Shown: positions 1-8,603 of the stretch, piece after piece
Layout of the letters: each line of letters starts with the position of its first letter
Position numbering within the stretch: position 1 is the first letter of the stretch
Assembly: GCF_001611795.1 (NCBI RefSeq)
Contig: NZ_CP015098.1
Location: forward strand, 1,178,001-1,242,000
Source: Streptomyces qaidamensis
GTDB lineage: Bacteria > Actinomycetota > Actinomycetes > Streptomycetales > Streptomycetaceae
Direction: 5' to 3'
Length of the DNA: 64,000 bases
Notes under the pieces: model-generated
Databases searched by the model: none
What the model was told of the DNA's origin: nothing
What the model saw: only the letters and a program-made list of their open reading frames with translations
Position numbers and translations under genes: made by a program

Positions 1-10
1 GCACAATGAC

Positions 11-1192
11 GTGCCGGGCCACAGCAACTCCCTCACCCGGCTCCGGATCGCCCTCACCGTCTTCTTCGCCCTCGACGGCTTCGTCTTCGCCGGCTGGGTC
101 GTGCGCATCCCCTCCATCAAGGCGCAGACCGGCGCCTCCGCCAGCGCCCTCGGCCTCGCCCTCCTGGGCGTCTCCGCCGGGGCGGTCGTCACCATGACCC
201 TCACGGGGCGCCTGTGCCGCCGCTTCGGGAACCACCGGGTCACCGTCGTCTGCGCCGTCCTGCTCTCCCTGAGCGTCGCCCTGCCCCCGCTGACCCATTC
301 GGCGCTCGCGCTGGGCCTGGTCCTGCTGCTCTTCGGGGCCGCGTACGGCGGGATCAACGTCGCCTTCAACAGTGCGGCGGTCGAGCTCGTGGCCGCGCTG
401 CGGCGGCCGGTCATGCCGAGCTTCCACGCGGCGTTCAGTCTGGGCGGCATGGTCGGAGCGGGGCTGGGCGGTCTGGTCGCGGGGGTCCTCTCCCCCACGC
501 GGCACCTGCTGCTGCTCACCCTCGTCGGCCTGGTCGTGACCGCCGCGGCGGGCCCCACGCTCCTGCGGCACGAGCCGCCGGCGCCTCCGGAGCGGGAACT
601 GCCCGCCGAGGACGCCCCGCGCCGCCTCGACCGCCGCACCCGGGGGCTGGTGATCGTCTTCGGCGTGATCGCGGGGTGCACCGCGTACGGCGAGGGGGCG
701 CTGGCCGACTGGGGCGCGCTGCACCTCGAACAGGACCTGAACGCCTCGGCGGGGGCCGCGGCCGCGGGCTACTCCTGCTTCGCGCTCGCCATGACGGTGG
801 GGCGCCTGACCGGCACGACGCTGCTGGAACGCCTCGGGCGGACCCGGACCGTCGTCGCCGGCGGGACCACCGCGGCGGCCGGAATGCTGCTCGGCTCCCT
901 CGCCCCCTCCCTCTGGGCGGCCCTCCTCGGCTACGCGATCACGGGCATCGGCCTCGCGAACCTCTTCCCCGTGGCCGTCGAACGCGCGGGCGCACTCGCC
1001 GGCCCCGGCGGCGTCGCCACGGCCTCGACGCTCGGCTACGGGGGCATGCTCCTCGGGCCGCCCGCGATCGGCTTCATGGCGGACTGGTTCACCCTGCCGG
1101 TCGCGCTGACCAGCGTGGCGGTGCTGGCGGCGGTGGCGGCGGTCGTAGGGGCGCTGGTGGGGGTGGCCACCCGGCGCGCGGCCGGAGGCTGA
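11..1192 (+). CDS. MFS transporter
   Basis: 393-aa, highly hydrophobic protein with about 12 predicted membrane helices. It has the MFS signature between helices 2 and 3 (GRLCRRFGNHRV, about residue 65) and a second short loop motif near residue 275 (ERLGRTRTVVAGG). It probably exports a small molecule from the cytoplasmic membrane; the substrate cannot be told from sequence. The GTG at 11 is the first start visible, but the window begins only 10 bases upstream, so the real start could lie outside. No partner gene is evident. Confidence 0.85.
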   Translation: MPGHSNSLTRLRIALTVFFALDGFVFAGWVVRIPSIKAQTGASASALGLALLGVSAGAVVTMTLTGRLCRRFGNHRVTVVCAVLLSLSVALPPLTHSALALGLVLLLFGAAYGGINVAFNSAAVELVAALRRPVMPSFHAAFSLGGMVGAGLGGLVAGVLSPTRHLLLLTLVGLVVTAAAGPTLLRHEPPAPPERELPAEDAPRRLDRRTRGLVIVFGVIAGCTAYGEGALADWGALHLEQDLNASAGAAAAGYSCFALAMTVGRLTGTTLLERLGRTRTVVAGGTTAAAGMLLGSLAPSLWAALLGYAITGIGLANLFPVAVERAGALAGPGGVATASTLGYGGMLLGPPAIGFMADWFTLPVALTSVAVLAAVAAVVGALVGVATRRAAGG

Positions 1193-1292
1193 AGGGGCGA
1201 AGCTGCCAGGAGGGATGCCGGTGATCCTGGGTACCCGTGGCCACGCCCGTTGTGATCACCGGGCCGTACGACGTGCCCAAGGAGGCAGACCC

Positions 1293-2171
1293 GTGACCGA
1301 ACAGCAGCACCCCGGCGAACAGCACCCGACCCCGGAGTTTCCCTCCCAGGACCAGCCGCACCCCGGCTGGACGGGGCCGATGGACCCGCCTCCGGACCAC
1401 GGAGAGGAGTCCTACCGGGGCAGTGACCGGCTGGCCGGCCGCAAGGCCGTGATCACCGGTGGGGACTCCGGTATCGGCCGCGCGGTCGCCCTCGCGTTCG
1501 CCCGTGAGGGAGCCGACGTGCTCTTCACCCATCTGGATGACGAGAAGGACGACGCCGCCGAGACCGCCCGGCTCGTCGAGGCGGCGGGCCGCCGTGCGGT
1601 GCCCGTCTCGTGCGACGTGCGGGAGGAGGAGAACTGCCGGGCGCTGATCGAGCGTGCCGTGGACGAGTTCGGCCGGATCGACGTCCTCGTGAACAACGCC
1701 GCGTACCAGATGTCCCAGCCCGACGGCATCGAGGCGATCACCACCGAGCAGTTCGACCGGGTGCTGCGCACCAACCTGTACGGGATGTTCTGGCTGTGCA
1801 AGCTGGCCCTGCCGCACATCCCGGAGGGCGGCAGCATCATCAACTCCGCGTCGGTGCAGGCGTACAAGCCCAGTCCGCATCTGCTGGACTACGCGACGAC
1901 GAAGGGCGCGATCGTCACGTTCACACAGGGGCTGGCGCAGATGCTGATCGAGAAGGGCATCCGCGTCAACGCGGTGGCGCCGGGCCCGGTGTGGACGCCG
2001 CTGATCCCGGCGACCCTCCCGGACACCCAGTCGTTCGGCAAGCAGGCCCCCATCGGGCGGCCAGCCCAGCCTGCCGAGATGGCTCCCGCATACGTTTTCC
2101 TGGCATCTCAGGAGGCGTCTTACATCACCGCCGAGATCGTCAACGCGACGGGCGGGACACCGCTGCCGTAG
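1293..2171 (+). CDS. SDR oxidoreductase, general-stress-protein-39/YghA type
   Basis: 292-aa cytoplasmic short-chain dehydrogenase. A proline/histidine-rich N-terminal arm (about 45 residues, PGWTGPMDPPPDHGE) precedes the Rossmann fold with the NAD(P) motif TGGDSGIG (about residue 54). The NNAAYQ motif and the catalytic YATTK pair follow. The arm and the overall length are typical of the GSP39/YghA subgroup of stress-linked oxidoreductases. The GTG at 1293 is chosen because AAGGAGG sits 7-13 bases upstream; an in-frame ATG at 1215 has no such site. The substrate is unknown. Confidence 0.87.
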   Translation: MTEQQHPGEQHPTPEFPSQDQPHPGWTGPMDPPPDHGEESYRGSDRLAGRKAVITGGDSGIGRAVALAFAREGADVLFTHLDDEKDDAAETARLVEAAGRRAVPVSCDVREEENCRALIERAVDEFGRIDVLVNNAAYQMSQPDGIEAITTEQFDRVLRTNLYGMFWLCKLALPHIPEGGSIINSASVQAYKPSPHLLDYATTKGAIVTFTQGLAQMLIEKGIRVNAVAPGPVWTPLIPATLPDTQSFGKQAPIGRPAQPAEMAPAYVFLASQEASYITAEIVNATGGTPLP

Positions 2172-2234
2172 CCCCCGGGCAGCCGCCGCAAATACCCGGG
2201 CTTCGAGAGCGCTTCATGCGGCAGACTCGGCGCC

Positions 2235-2963
2235 ATGGAGACCGCCGAGTTCCTTCAGGCACTGCAGACGGAAGGCAGGCTGCTGGCCGCGGCCGCCGAG
2301 GAGGCCGGGACCGACGCCAAGGTGCCGACGTGCCCCGGGTGGCAGGTGCGCGACCTGTTGCGGCACACGGGCGCCGTGCACCGCTGGGCCGCCGCGTTCG
2401 TCGCGGAGCAGCTCACCGAGCCCCGTCCGCCGGTCGAACCCACCGACCTGGACGGCGCGGAGCTCGTGGCCTGGTACCGCGACAGCCACCGGCACCTCGT
2501 CGGCACACTGGCCGGCGCCTCGCCTGACGTGGAGTGCTTCACCTTCCTGCCCGCGCCGTCACCACTGGCCTTCTGGGCCCGTCGACAGGCGCACGAGACG
2601 GCCGTGCACCGGGTCGACGCCGAGTCCGCGCGCGGCGGCAGCCCGACCGGCGTCACCCCCGAGTTCGCCGCCGACGGCATCGACGAACTGCTGCGCGGCT
2701 TCCACGCCCGCTCCAGGAGCCGGGTACGCACCCCCGAGCCGCGCGTTCTGCGGGTCCGCGCCAAGGACACCGGCGCGGTGTGGACGGTACGGCTGTCGCC
2801 GGAGCCGCCCGTGACGACGCGGGACGCCTCCGGCGAGGCCGAGTGCGAACTGTCCGGTCCGGCCGAGGAGTTGTACCTGGCGCTGTGGAACCGGGCTCCG
2901 CTCACGGAAGCCACGGGCGACCAGGCGCTCGCCGCGCTGTGGCGGGAGGCATCGGCGATCTGA
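2235..2963 (+). CDS. Maleylpyruvate isomerase family mycothiol-dependent enzyme
   Basis: 242-aa protein of the DinB-like mycothiol-dependent maleylpyruvate isomerase family. The N-terminal four-helix domain has the family pattern CPGWQVRDLLRHTGAVHRW (about residues 33-51). A later HETAVHRVDAE (about residue 118) supplies further metal-ligand histidines. The C-terminal part resembles the SCP2-like MDMPI C domain. Members use mycothiol as thiol cofactor in the cytoplasm, but the exact reaction of this paralogue is not predictable; Streptomyces carry many. Confidence 0.8.
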   Translation: METAEFLQALQTEGRLLAAAAEEAGTDAKVPTCPGWQVRDLLRHTGAVHRWAAAFVAEQLTEPRPPVEPTDLDGAELVAWYRDSHRHLVGTLAGASPDVECFTFLPAPSPLAFWARRQAHETAVHRVDAESARGGSPTGVTPEFAADGIDELLRGFHARSRSRVRTPEPRVLRVRAKDTGAVWTVRLSPEPPVTTRDASGEAECELSGPAEELYLALWNRAPLTEATGDQALAALWREASAI

Positions 2964-2981
2964 GCAGCCGCCGACGGGCGA

Positions 2982-3377
2982 TCAGCCCTCGGTGAGCATC
3001 CGCGCCAGCACCGCGCGCTGCACGGGAAGCACCTCGCCGTGCAGCGCGCGCCCCTTCGCCGTGAGGCAGACCTTCACCCCGCGCCGGTCCTCGGGGCACA
3101 TGCCGCGCTCGACGAGCCCCTCCTTCTCCAGCCGGGCGATCAGCCGCGACAGCGCGCTCTGGCTCAGATGGACCCGCTCGGAGATCTCCTGGACGCGGTA
3201 GGACGGCGTGCCCTTCGGGGTGCGGCACCCGGCGAGGACGTCGAGCACCTCGAAGTCGCTGGCGCACAGACCGTGGCCGTGCAGCGCACGGTCGAGTTCG
3301 CACTGCGTACGGGCATGCAGCGCCAGAATGTCCCGCCACTGTTCCACGAGCGCCTGCTCGGCCTGCTGAGCCGCCAT
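2982..3377 (-). CDS. MarR family transcriptional regulator
   Basis: 131-aa winged-helix regulator divergent from the DHA2 exporter at 3464. Residues about 55-110 (VQEISERVHLSQSALSRLIARLEKEGLVER, then CPEDRRGVKVCLTAKG) give the recognition helix and the wing with the DRRG signature. The ATG at 3377 is preferred over an upstream GTG-type start at 3449, because the longer version would place the putative operator palindrome at 3430-3442 inside the coding region. It probably represses the neighbouring exporter and itself. Confidence 0.85.
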   Translation of the reverse strand: MAAQQAEQALVEQWRDILALHARTQCELDRALHGHGLCASDFEVLDVLAGCRTPKGTPSYRVQEISERVHLSQSALSRLIARLEKEGLVERGMCPEDRRGVKVCLTAKGRALHGEVLPVQRAVLARMLTEG

Positions 3378-3429
3378 GCGCCGCACCGTAGCAGAGAACC
3401 AAGATTGTTGCACCTGAATTAAATGCGCT

Positions 3430-3442
3430 TGCATCTCATGCA
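3430..3442. promoter_or_regulatory. Putative MarR operator palindrome
   Basis: TGCAT-CTC-ATGCA is a perfect 5-3-5 palindrome, flanked by further ATGCG/GCATG repeats across about 3424-3450. It lies between the divergent MarR gene and the MFS exporter, 21 bases before the exporter ATG. Assignment to this MarR protein is inferred from position. Confidence 0.55.
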
Positions 3443-3463
3443 TACGCATGTAGTGTCCCCGAT

Positions 3464-4957
3464 ATGACCTCTCCGCTCATCTCCCCCACGTCCGAAGGGC
3501 GTTGGACGCCACGGCTCTGGGGCACCCTGCTCGTGCTCTGCGCCGCGATGTTCCTGGACGCCCTGGACGTGTCCATGGTCGGCGTCGCCCTGCCGTCGAT
3601 CGGTGCCGACCTCGGCCTGTCGACATCGGCGCTGCAATGGATCGTCAGCGGCTACATCCTGGGCTACGGCGGTCTGCTGCTCCTCGGCGGCCGCGCCGCC
3701 GACCTGCTGGGCCGGCGCCAGGTCTTCCTGGTGGCCCTCGGCGTCTTCGCGTTCGCCTCGCTGCTCGGCGGTCTCGTCGACTCGGGGCCGCTGCTCATCG
3801 CCAGCCGCTTCGTCAAGGGCCTGAGTGCGGCCTTCACGGCACCCGCCGGCCTGTCGATCATCACCACGACGTTTCCCGAAGGCCCCCTGCGCAACCGCGC
3901 CCTGGCCATCTACACCACCTGCGGCGCCACCGGCTACTCGATGGGCCTGGTCTTCTCCGGCCTGCTCACGGAGGCCAGCTGGCGGCTCACCATGCTCCTG
4001 CCCGCCCCCGTCGCGCTGATCGCCCTGTTCGCGGGCATGAAGCTGCTGCCGCGCACCGAGCGCGAGCGCGGCAAGGGCGGCTACGACGTCCCCGGCGCCG
4101 TCCTCGGCACCGCCTCGATGCTGCTGCTCGTCTTCACCGTCGTCGAGGCGCCCGAGGTGGGCTGGGGCTCGGTCCGCACCGTCCTGTCCTTCGCCACGGT
4201 GGCCGTTCTCCTGGCGGCCTTCGTCGCCGTCGAGCGGCGCAGCCCCAGCCCGCTGGTCCGGCTCGGCGTGCTGCGCTCCGGGCCGCAAGTGCGGGCCCAG
4301 CTGGGCGCGTTGACGTTCGTCGGCAGCTACATCGGCTTCCAGTTCCTGGTCACGCTGTACATGCAGCAGCTGCTCGGCTGGTCCGCGCTGCACACGGCCC
4401 TGGCGTTCCTGCCGGCGGGCGCGCTGGTGGCGCTGTCCGCCACGAAGGTCGGAGCCGTCATCGACCGCTTCGGTACGGCCCGGTTGATGGTGCTGGGCTT
4501 CGCGCTGATGGTCACCGGATACGTGCTGTTCCTGCGCATCGACCTCGACCCGGTCTACGCGGCCGTGATCCTGCCGACGATGCTGCTGGTCGGCTCCGGC
4601 TTCGCGCTGACCTTCCCGTCGCTCAACGTCCAGGCCACCAACGGCGTCGACGAGCACGAGCAGGGCATGGTCTCCGGGCTGCTCAACACCTCGGTCCAGG
4701 TCGGTGGTGCGATCTTCCTCGCCGTGGTGACGGCCGTGGTCACCGCGAACTCCCCCGAGGGTGGCAACCCCTCCCCGCAGGCCGTCCTCGACAGCTACCG
4801 GCCCGGCCTGGTGGTCGTGACGCTCGTCGCCTTCGCGGGCCTGCTGATCACCCTCACAGGTCTGCGTCCCCGCCGGGGCCGCCCGTCCTCCGGACCGTCC
4901 GTGGTGGTCGCCAAGTCCACTGCCCAGGAGGCGGAGCGCGTCGCCGTCCGCGACTAG
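3464..4957 (+). CDS. MFS drug exporter, DHA2 (EmrB/QacA) type
   Basis: 497-aa integral membrane protein with about 14 predicted helices, as expected for DHA2 drug:proton antiporters. Motif C-like and D-like stretches appear in the N-terminal half (LDALDVSMVGVALPSIGADL at about 28-47, and GGRAADLLGRRQVF for the inter-helix loop). The C-terminal tail is charged and cytoplasmic. It sits divergently from a MarR regulator with a palindrome between them, the usual arrangement for an inducible efflux pump. The substrate is not predictable. A strong hairpin terminator follows at 4984-5019. Confidence 0.88.
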   Translation: MTSPLISPTSEGRWTPRLWGTLLVLCAAMFLDALDVSMVGVALPSIGADLGLSTSALQWIVSGYILGYGGLLLLGGRAADLLGRRQVFLVALGVFAFASLLGGLVDSGPLLIASRFVKGLSAAFTAPAGLSIITTTFPEGPLRNRALAIYTTCGATGYSMGLVFSGLLTEASWRLTMLLPAPVALIALFAGMKLLPRTERERGKGGYDVPGAVLGTASMLLLVFTVVEAPEVGWGSVRTVLSFATVAVLLAAFVAVERRSPSPLVRLGVLRSGPQVRAQLGALTFVGSYIGFQFLVTLYMQQLLGWSALHTALAFLPAGALVALSATKVGAVIDRFGTARLMVLGFALMVTGYVLFLRIDLDPVYAAVILPTMLLVGSGFALTFPSLNVQATNGVDEHEQGMVSGLLNTSVQVGGAIFLAVVTAVVTANSPEGGNPSPQAVLDSYRPGLVVVTLVAFAGLLITLTGLRPRRGRPSSGPSVVVAKSTAQEAERVAVRD

Positions 4958-4983
4958 CGCGACCGGGGGGAACGCCTCCGACC

Positions 4984-5019
4984 GTGCGCCCGGCGGGCTG
5001 CCTTGCCCGCCGGGCGCAC
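4984..5019 (+). terminator. Rho-independent terminator after the DHA2 exporter
   Basis: A perfect 15-bp GC-rich stem (GTGCGCCCGGCGGGC / GCCCGCCGGGCGCAC) with the 6-base loop TGCCTT starts 27 bases after the exporter stop and is followed by CCTGTTT. It separates the exporter from the small membrane-protein gene at 5038. Confidence 0.75.
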
Positions 5020-5037
5020 CCCTGTTTCACTCGCCGT

Positions 5038-5322
5038 ATGACCAGTCACGGAGGACGGCGCAGTCAGGCCGAACGGGATGCGATCACCGTCGAGATCGGG
5101 TACGCGCTGTGCAGCGCGGCGTTCGCTGCGGCGGTGGTGTTCGGGGCCGTGGCCGGGCCCGCGCTGCTCTTCGACCTGCCGGAGACGCCGGAGCGCCTGC
5201 TGCCGCTCGCCGGTCTGGTGCTCGCGCCGGCGCTCTTCGCCGTCCGGGTGGTCAGTGTGCTGGTCCGGTTCCGGAAGGCCGGTCAGCCCAGCCAGCCCGG
5301 CCGCACCAGCCCCGACTCGTAG
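5038..5322 (+). CDS. Small two-helix membrane protein, hypothetical
   Basis: 94-aa protein. A charged cytoplasmic N-terminus (about 20 residues) is followed by two hydrophobic segments (about residues 22-44 and 56-76), then a basic tail. It resembles the short unnamed inner-membrane proteins common in Streptomyces, and I recognise no domain. The last 40 bases overlap the 3' end of the convergent response-regulator gene. Coding potential is supported by codon bias and by the terminator just upstream. Function unknown. Confidence 0.6.
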   Translation: MTSHGGRRSQAERDAITVEIGYALCSAAFAAAVVFGAVAGPALLFDLPETPERLLPLAGLVLAPALFAVRVVSVLVRFRKAGQPSQPGRTSPDS

Positions 5323-5948
5323 GCGAGCACCACCAGTTGGGCCCGGTCGCGGGCGCCGAGCTTCACCATCGTGCGGCTGACGTGGGTCTTCGCGGTGAGC
5401 GGGCTGACGACCAGGCGGCGGGCGATCTCCTCGTTGGACAGGCCGATCCCGACCAGCGCCATCACCTCCCGCTCCCGCTCGGTGAGCCGGGCCAGGGCGC
5501 CGGCCGCCGCCGGTTCCTTGGAGCGGGAGGCGAACTCGGAGATCAGCCGCCGGGTGACGCCCGGCGACAGCAGGGCATCACCGGCGACCACCGCCCTTAC
5601 GGCGCGCAGGAGTTCGTCCGGCTCGGTGTCCTTGACCAGGAAGCCGGAGGCGCCGGACCGGATCGCCTCGAAGACGTACTCGTCGAGCTCGAAGGTGGTG
5701 AGCATGACGACCCTGACGTCCTTCAGCCCGGGGTCGCCGGTCACCTGCCGGGTCGCGGCGAGGCCGTCGAGGGCGGGCATGCGGATGTCCATCAGGACCA
5801 CGTCGGGCCGCAGTTCGCGGATGCGGCGCACGGCCTGAGCACCGTCGGCGGCCTCCGCGGCCACCTCGATGTCGGGCTGCGCGTCGAGCAGCGCCCGGAA
5901 CCCCGCCCGTACCAGTGACTGATCGTCGGCGAGCAGTACGCGGATCAC
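5283..5948 (-). CDS. NarL/LuxR-family response regulator
   Basis: 221-aa two-component regulator. The receiver domain has the acidic pair DDQ near residue 8, the phospho-acceptor in VVLMDIRMP (about residue 54), TTFE and the lysine of LVKDTEP (about residue 105). The C-terminal LuxR-type HTH begins LTEREREVMALVGIGLSNEEIA (about residue 150). It overlaps the upstream histidine-kinase gene by 4 bases (ATGA), so the two are translationally coupled partners. Target genes are unknown. Confidence 0.92.
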   Translation of the reverse strand: MIRVLLADDQSLVRAGFRALLDAQPDIEVAAEAADGAQAVRRIRELRPDVVLMDIRMPALDGLAATRQVTGDPGLKDVRVVMLTTFELDEYVFEAIRSGASGFLVKDTEPDELLRAVRAVVAGDALLSPGVTRRLISEFASRSKEPAAAGALARLTEREREVMALVGIGLSNEEIARRLVVSPLTAKTHVSRTMVKLGARDRAQLVVLAYESGLVRPGWLG

Positions 5949-7189
5949 CGGTCCTCCTGTGTCGGTCCGGGAGACGTGTGGGCGGACGACGTGAGCGGCA
6001 GTACGGCGAGCACCCGGAATCCGCCGTCCGGGCGGGGGCCCGCCTCGATGGTGCCACCCAGGGCGGCGGCCCGCTCCCGCATCCCGGCGAGCCCGTTGCC
6101 ACTGCCGCCCGCGTCGTCCCCGGTCGCGGGCCCGTCGTCGTCCACGCGCAGCCGCAGCACCCGCTCGTCGTGCGCCAGGTGCACGCGCGCGTGCCGCGAA
6201 CCCGAGTGCCGTACGACGTTGGTCAGGGCCTCCTGGACGATCCGGAAGGCGGCGAGGTCCGTGCCGGGGGCGAGGCGCGGCGGCTTCCCCTCGACATCGA
6301 CCGTGAGGCCCGCGCCCGCGGCCTGTTCCACCAGTTCGGGCAGCCGGTCGAGCCCGGGCGCGGGGGTGCGCGGCGCGTCACCGGGTGCGCGCAGGGTGTC
6401 GAGCACCTGACGCACCTCGCCGAGCGCCTCCTTGCTCTGGTCCTTGATGGTGGTGAGGGCCGTGCGGGCCTGCTCGGGGTCGGTGTCGAGGAGCGCGAGG
6501 CCGACTCCCGCCTGCACGTTGATGACCGAGATGCTGTGTGCGAGGACATCGTGCAGCTCCCGCGCGATCCGCAGCCGCTCCTCGTCGGCCCGCCGCCGCG
6601 CGGCCTCGGCCCGCTCGGCCCGTTCACGGACCCACTGCTCGCGCCGGACGCGGAACAGCTCCGACACCGCCGCGATGGCCACCAGCCAGGTGGCGACGAC
6701 GATCTCCTCGCCCCAGGAGACGGCCGAGTCGCCCGGCGGCGGCAGCCACCGGTAGAGCCAGTGCGCCACCAGGACGTGCCCGGCCCAGAGCATGCCCATC
6801 GCGGCCCAGGCCGCCCGGCGGTGCCCGGCGACGACGGCGCTGAAGCAGGCCAGGGCGACGGTGAAGAGCACCGGCCCGTAGGGATACCCGGCCCCCAGAT
6901 AGACCATGACGGCGGCCGCCGTGCCGAACACCACCGCCACCGGATAGCGCTTGCGCCACAGCAGCAGCCCCGCGGCCACCAGCAGCAGCACCCGGGCGAA
7001 GAGATCCAGTTCCGCCCGCTCGCCCTGCTGTCCGTGGGCGGCGAAGCCCGAACCGACCAGGACGAACACGGTCACGAGGACCGTGGAGCGCCAGGGCCAT
7101 CGCGTCGCGGGCCGCTCCCACCGGTCCCACGGCGGGGGCCCGTGCCGCCACCCCTGCGGCGGACCGCTCCGCGCGCGCTGCTCGTCCAT
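5945..7189 (-). CDS. Sensor histidine kinase (HisKA_3/NarX type)
   Basis: About 414-aa membrane kinase. A proline-rich cytoplasmic start precedes a block of hydrophobic helices (about residues 40-165). Then come a linker helix, the H-box ARELHDVLAHSISVINVQ with the phosphorylated histidine, and a HATPase domain with the G-box GNGLAGMRERAAALGG. The ATG at 7189 and a GTG at 7210 are both possible; neither has a clear ribosome site. It pairs with the overlapping response regulator. The membrane block has no obvious extracellular sensor loop, which suggests intramembrane sensing. Confidence 0.88.
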   Translation of the reverse strand: MDEQRARSGPPQGWRHGPPPWDRWERPATRWPWRSTVLVTVFVLVGSGFAAHGQQGERAELDLFARVLLLVAAGLLLWRKRYPVAVVFGTAAAVMVYLGAGYPYGPVLFTVALACFSAVVAGHRRAAWAAMGMLWAGHVLVAHWLYRWLPPPGDSAVSWGEEIVVATWLVAIAAVSELFRVRREQWVRERAERAEAARRRADEERLRIARELHDVLAHSISVINVQAGVGLALLDTDPEQARTALTTIKDQSKEALGEVRQVLDTLRAPGDAPRTPAPGLDRLPELVEQAAGAGLTVDVEGKPPRLAPGTDLAAFRIVQEALTNVVRHSGSRHARVHLAHDERVLRLRVDDDGPATGDDAGGSGNGLAGMRERAAALGGTIEAGPRPDGGFRVLAVLPLTSSAHTSPGPTQEDR

Positions 7190-7288
7190 ACCGGCCACGC
7201 TAGACGCCACGCCGCCGCAGCCGCGTCACCCCGGCGAGGTGGTCACGCGTACTCCCCGGGAAGTACGCCCGGTCAACGGCCCGGTGGG

Positions 7289-7981
7289 CTACCGGGGCCC
7301 GGGAACCAGCCCCACCCCCTGTGCGAGTTGTCCCACGGCGTGCCGGAAGAACGCCTCCCGGTCCTCCACGACCCGGTTGAACTGGCCGAACAGCTCGAAG
7401 CCGACCAGTCCGTACAGCTGGGCCCAGGAGGCGACGAGGGCCGTGACGACCTCCGGAGGGAGGTCGGGGGCGAGGTCGGCGGCCAGGCGCTCGGCCTCCG
7501 GGCGGAGGTCGTCCGCCAGAGCGGGCCGGCCGAGAGCCCGGCCCTGGTGGGCGTCGCGGGCGATGCCGATGAGCAGCAGGCCGACGCGGGCGGCGGCCGG
7601 GACGGTGGCGTCGGGGGCCGTGTAGCCGGGGACGGGCGATCCGTAGATCAGCGCGTACTCGTGCGGATGGTCCAGCGCCCAGCCCCGCACCGCCTCGCAG
7701 ACCGAGATCCAGCGCTCGAAGGGCGGGGCCGCCGTCTCGTGGGCCGCCTCGGCGCTCTCCCCGAGGGAGTCGTAGGCGTCGATGATGAGAGCGGTCAGCA
7801 GGTCGTCACGGCTGGGGAAGTAGCGGTACAGCGCGGAGGAGACCATGCCGAGTTCACGGGCCACGGCCCGCAGGGAGAGCCGGGCGGCACCCTCCGCCGC
7901 GAGCTGTCTGCGGGCCTCGTCCTTGATGGCCGCGGTGACTTCGATCCTGGCCCGGGCACGGGCGCCCTGTGCGGTGCTCAT
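7289..7981 (-). CDS. TetR/AcrR family transcriptional regulator
   Basis: 230-aa regulator. The N-terminal HTH (AARLSLRAVARELGMVSSALYRYFPSRDDLL, about residues 28-58) is followed by a TetR_C-type ligand domain. The ATG at 7981 is preferred over an upstream in-frame codon at 8083, because the longer frame would run through the operator-like repeats at 8006-8054. It diverges from a deazaflavin-type oxidoreductase gene, its likely target. The intergenic region contains four GAGCAGTG copies. Confidence 0.88.
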   Translation of the reverse strand: MSTAQGARARARIEVTAAIKDEARRQLAAEGAARLSLRAVARELGMVSSALYRYFPSRDDLLTALIIDAYDSLGESAEAAHETAAPPFERWISVCEAVRGWALDHPHEYALIYGSPVPGYTAPDATVPAAARVGLLLIGIARDAHQGRALGRPALADDLRPEAERLAADLAPDLPPEVVTALVASWAQLYGLVGFELFGQFNRVVEDREAFFRHAVGQLAQGVGLVPGPR

Positions 7982-8005
7982 GCCGGGCAGTCTCCCATGA
8001 GAACG

Positions 8006-8112
8006 GAGCAGTGCACACAGAGCAGAGCAGTGAACTGAAATGTGAGCAGTGCTCTTGCAAGGAGAGGGCAAACTCGTGCACACTGGCGCCAGAGAGTGCG
8101 AGAGCAGTGCTC
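8006..8112. promoter_or_regulatory. Array of four GAGCAGTG operator-like repeats
   Basis: GAGCAGTG occurs at 8006, 8025, 8044 and 8102. The copies at 8044-8054 and 8102-8112 extend to the perfect palindrome GAGCA-G-TGCTC. The first three are spaced exactly 19 bp apart and the fourth is 58 bp further on, so all lie roughly on the same DNA face. They fill the divergent promoter between the TetR gene and the oxidoreductase at 8154, so they probably bind that TetR protein. Confidence 0.6.
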
Positions 8113-8153
8113 ACAGAAGAGAGCACCGGTTCGCCGCCACCCGAGGGGGCCCC

Positions 8154-8603
8154 ATGTCCACGCACGTCCAGAAGCCCGGCTGGTTCACCGTCAACGTCTT
8201 CAACCGCATCGTGGCCTGGATGACCCGCCGCGGCATCAGCGTCTGGGGCTCCCGTGTCCTCGCCGTCCGCGGCCGCAAGAGCGGCCAGTGGCGCACCACC
8301 CCGGTCAACCTGCTGACCCTCGACGGCAAGCAGTACCTGGTCGCCCCTCGCGGCCATGTGCAGTGGACGCACAACATGCGCGCCGCGGGCGGCGGCGAAC
8401 TGCACCTCGGCAAGCGCGTGGACACCTTCACCGCGGCCGAGGTGGGCGACGACGACAAGACCCCGGTCCTGCGCGCCTACCTCAAGCGCTGGAAGGCGGA
8501 GGTCGGGGTCTTCTTCAACGGAGTCGGCCCCGAATCCCCGGACGCCGAACTGCGCCGCATCGCCCCCGACCACCCGGTCTTCGAAATCACTCCGGCGAAC
8601 TGA
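8154..8603 (+). CDS. Nitroreductase-family deazaflavin (F420)-dependent oxidoreductase
   Basis: 149-aa DDN-family protein (split-barrel flavin/F420 fold). The pattern VRGRKSGQWRTTPVNLLTLDGKQYLVAPRG (about residues 41-70, split over two strands) and WTHNMRAAGGGEL match the F420-binding core of this family. It likely uses reduced F420 for hydride transfer to an unknown substrate. The ATG at 8154 has GAGGGGG 6-12 bases upstream. It is divergent from a TetR regulator, and its 3' end overlaps the convergent flavoenzyme gene by 17 bases. Confidence 0.82.
   Translation: MSTHVQKPGWFTVNVFNRIVAWMTRRGISVWGSRVLAVRGRKSGQWRTTPVNLLTLDGKQYLVAPRGHVQWTHNMRAAGGGELHLGKRVDTFTAAEVGDDDKTPVLRAYLKRWKAEVGVFFNGVGPESPDAELRRIAPDHPVFEITPAN

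Noticed and set aside
3502..5037. Plus-strand frame overlapping the DHA2 exporter that continues into the small membrane protein gene
   Set aside because: Only the last 94 codons look like protein; the rest is an Arg/Pro-rich shadow and a terminator separates the two parts.
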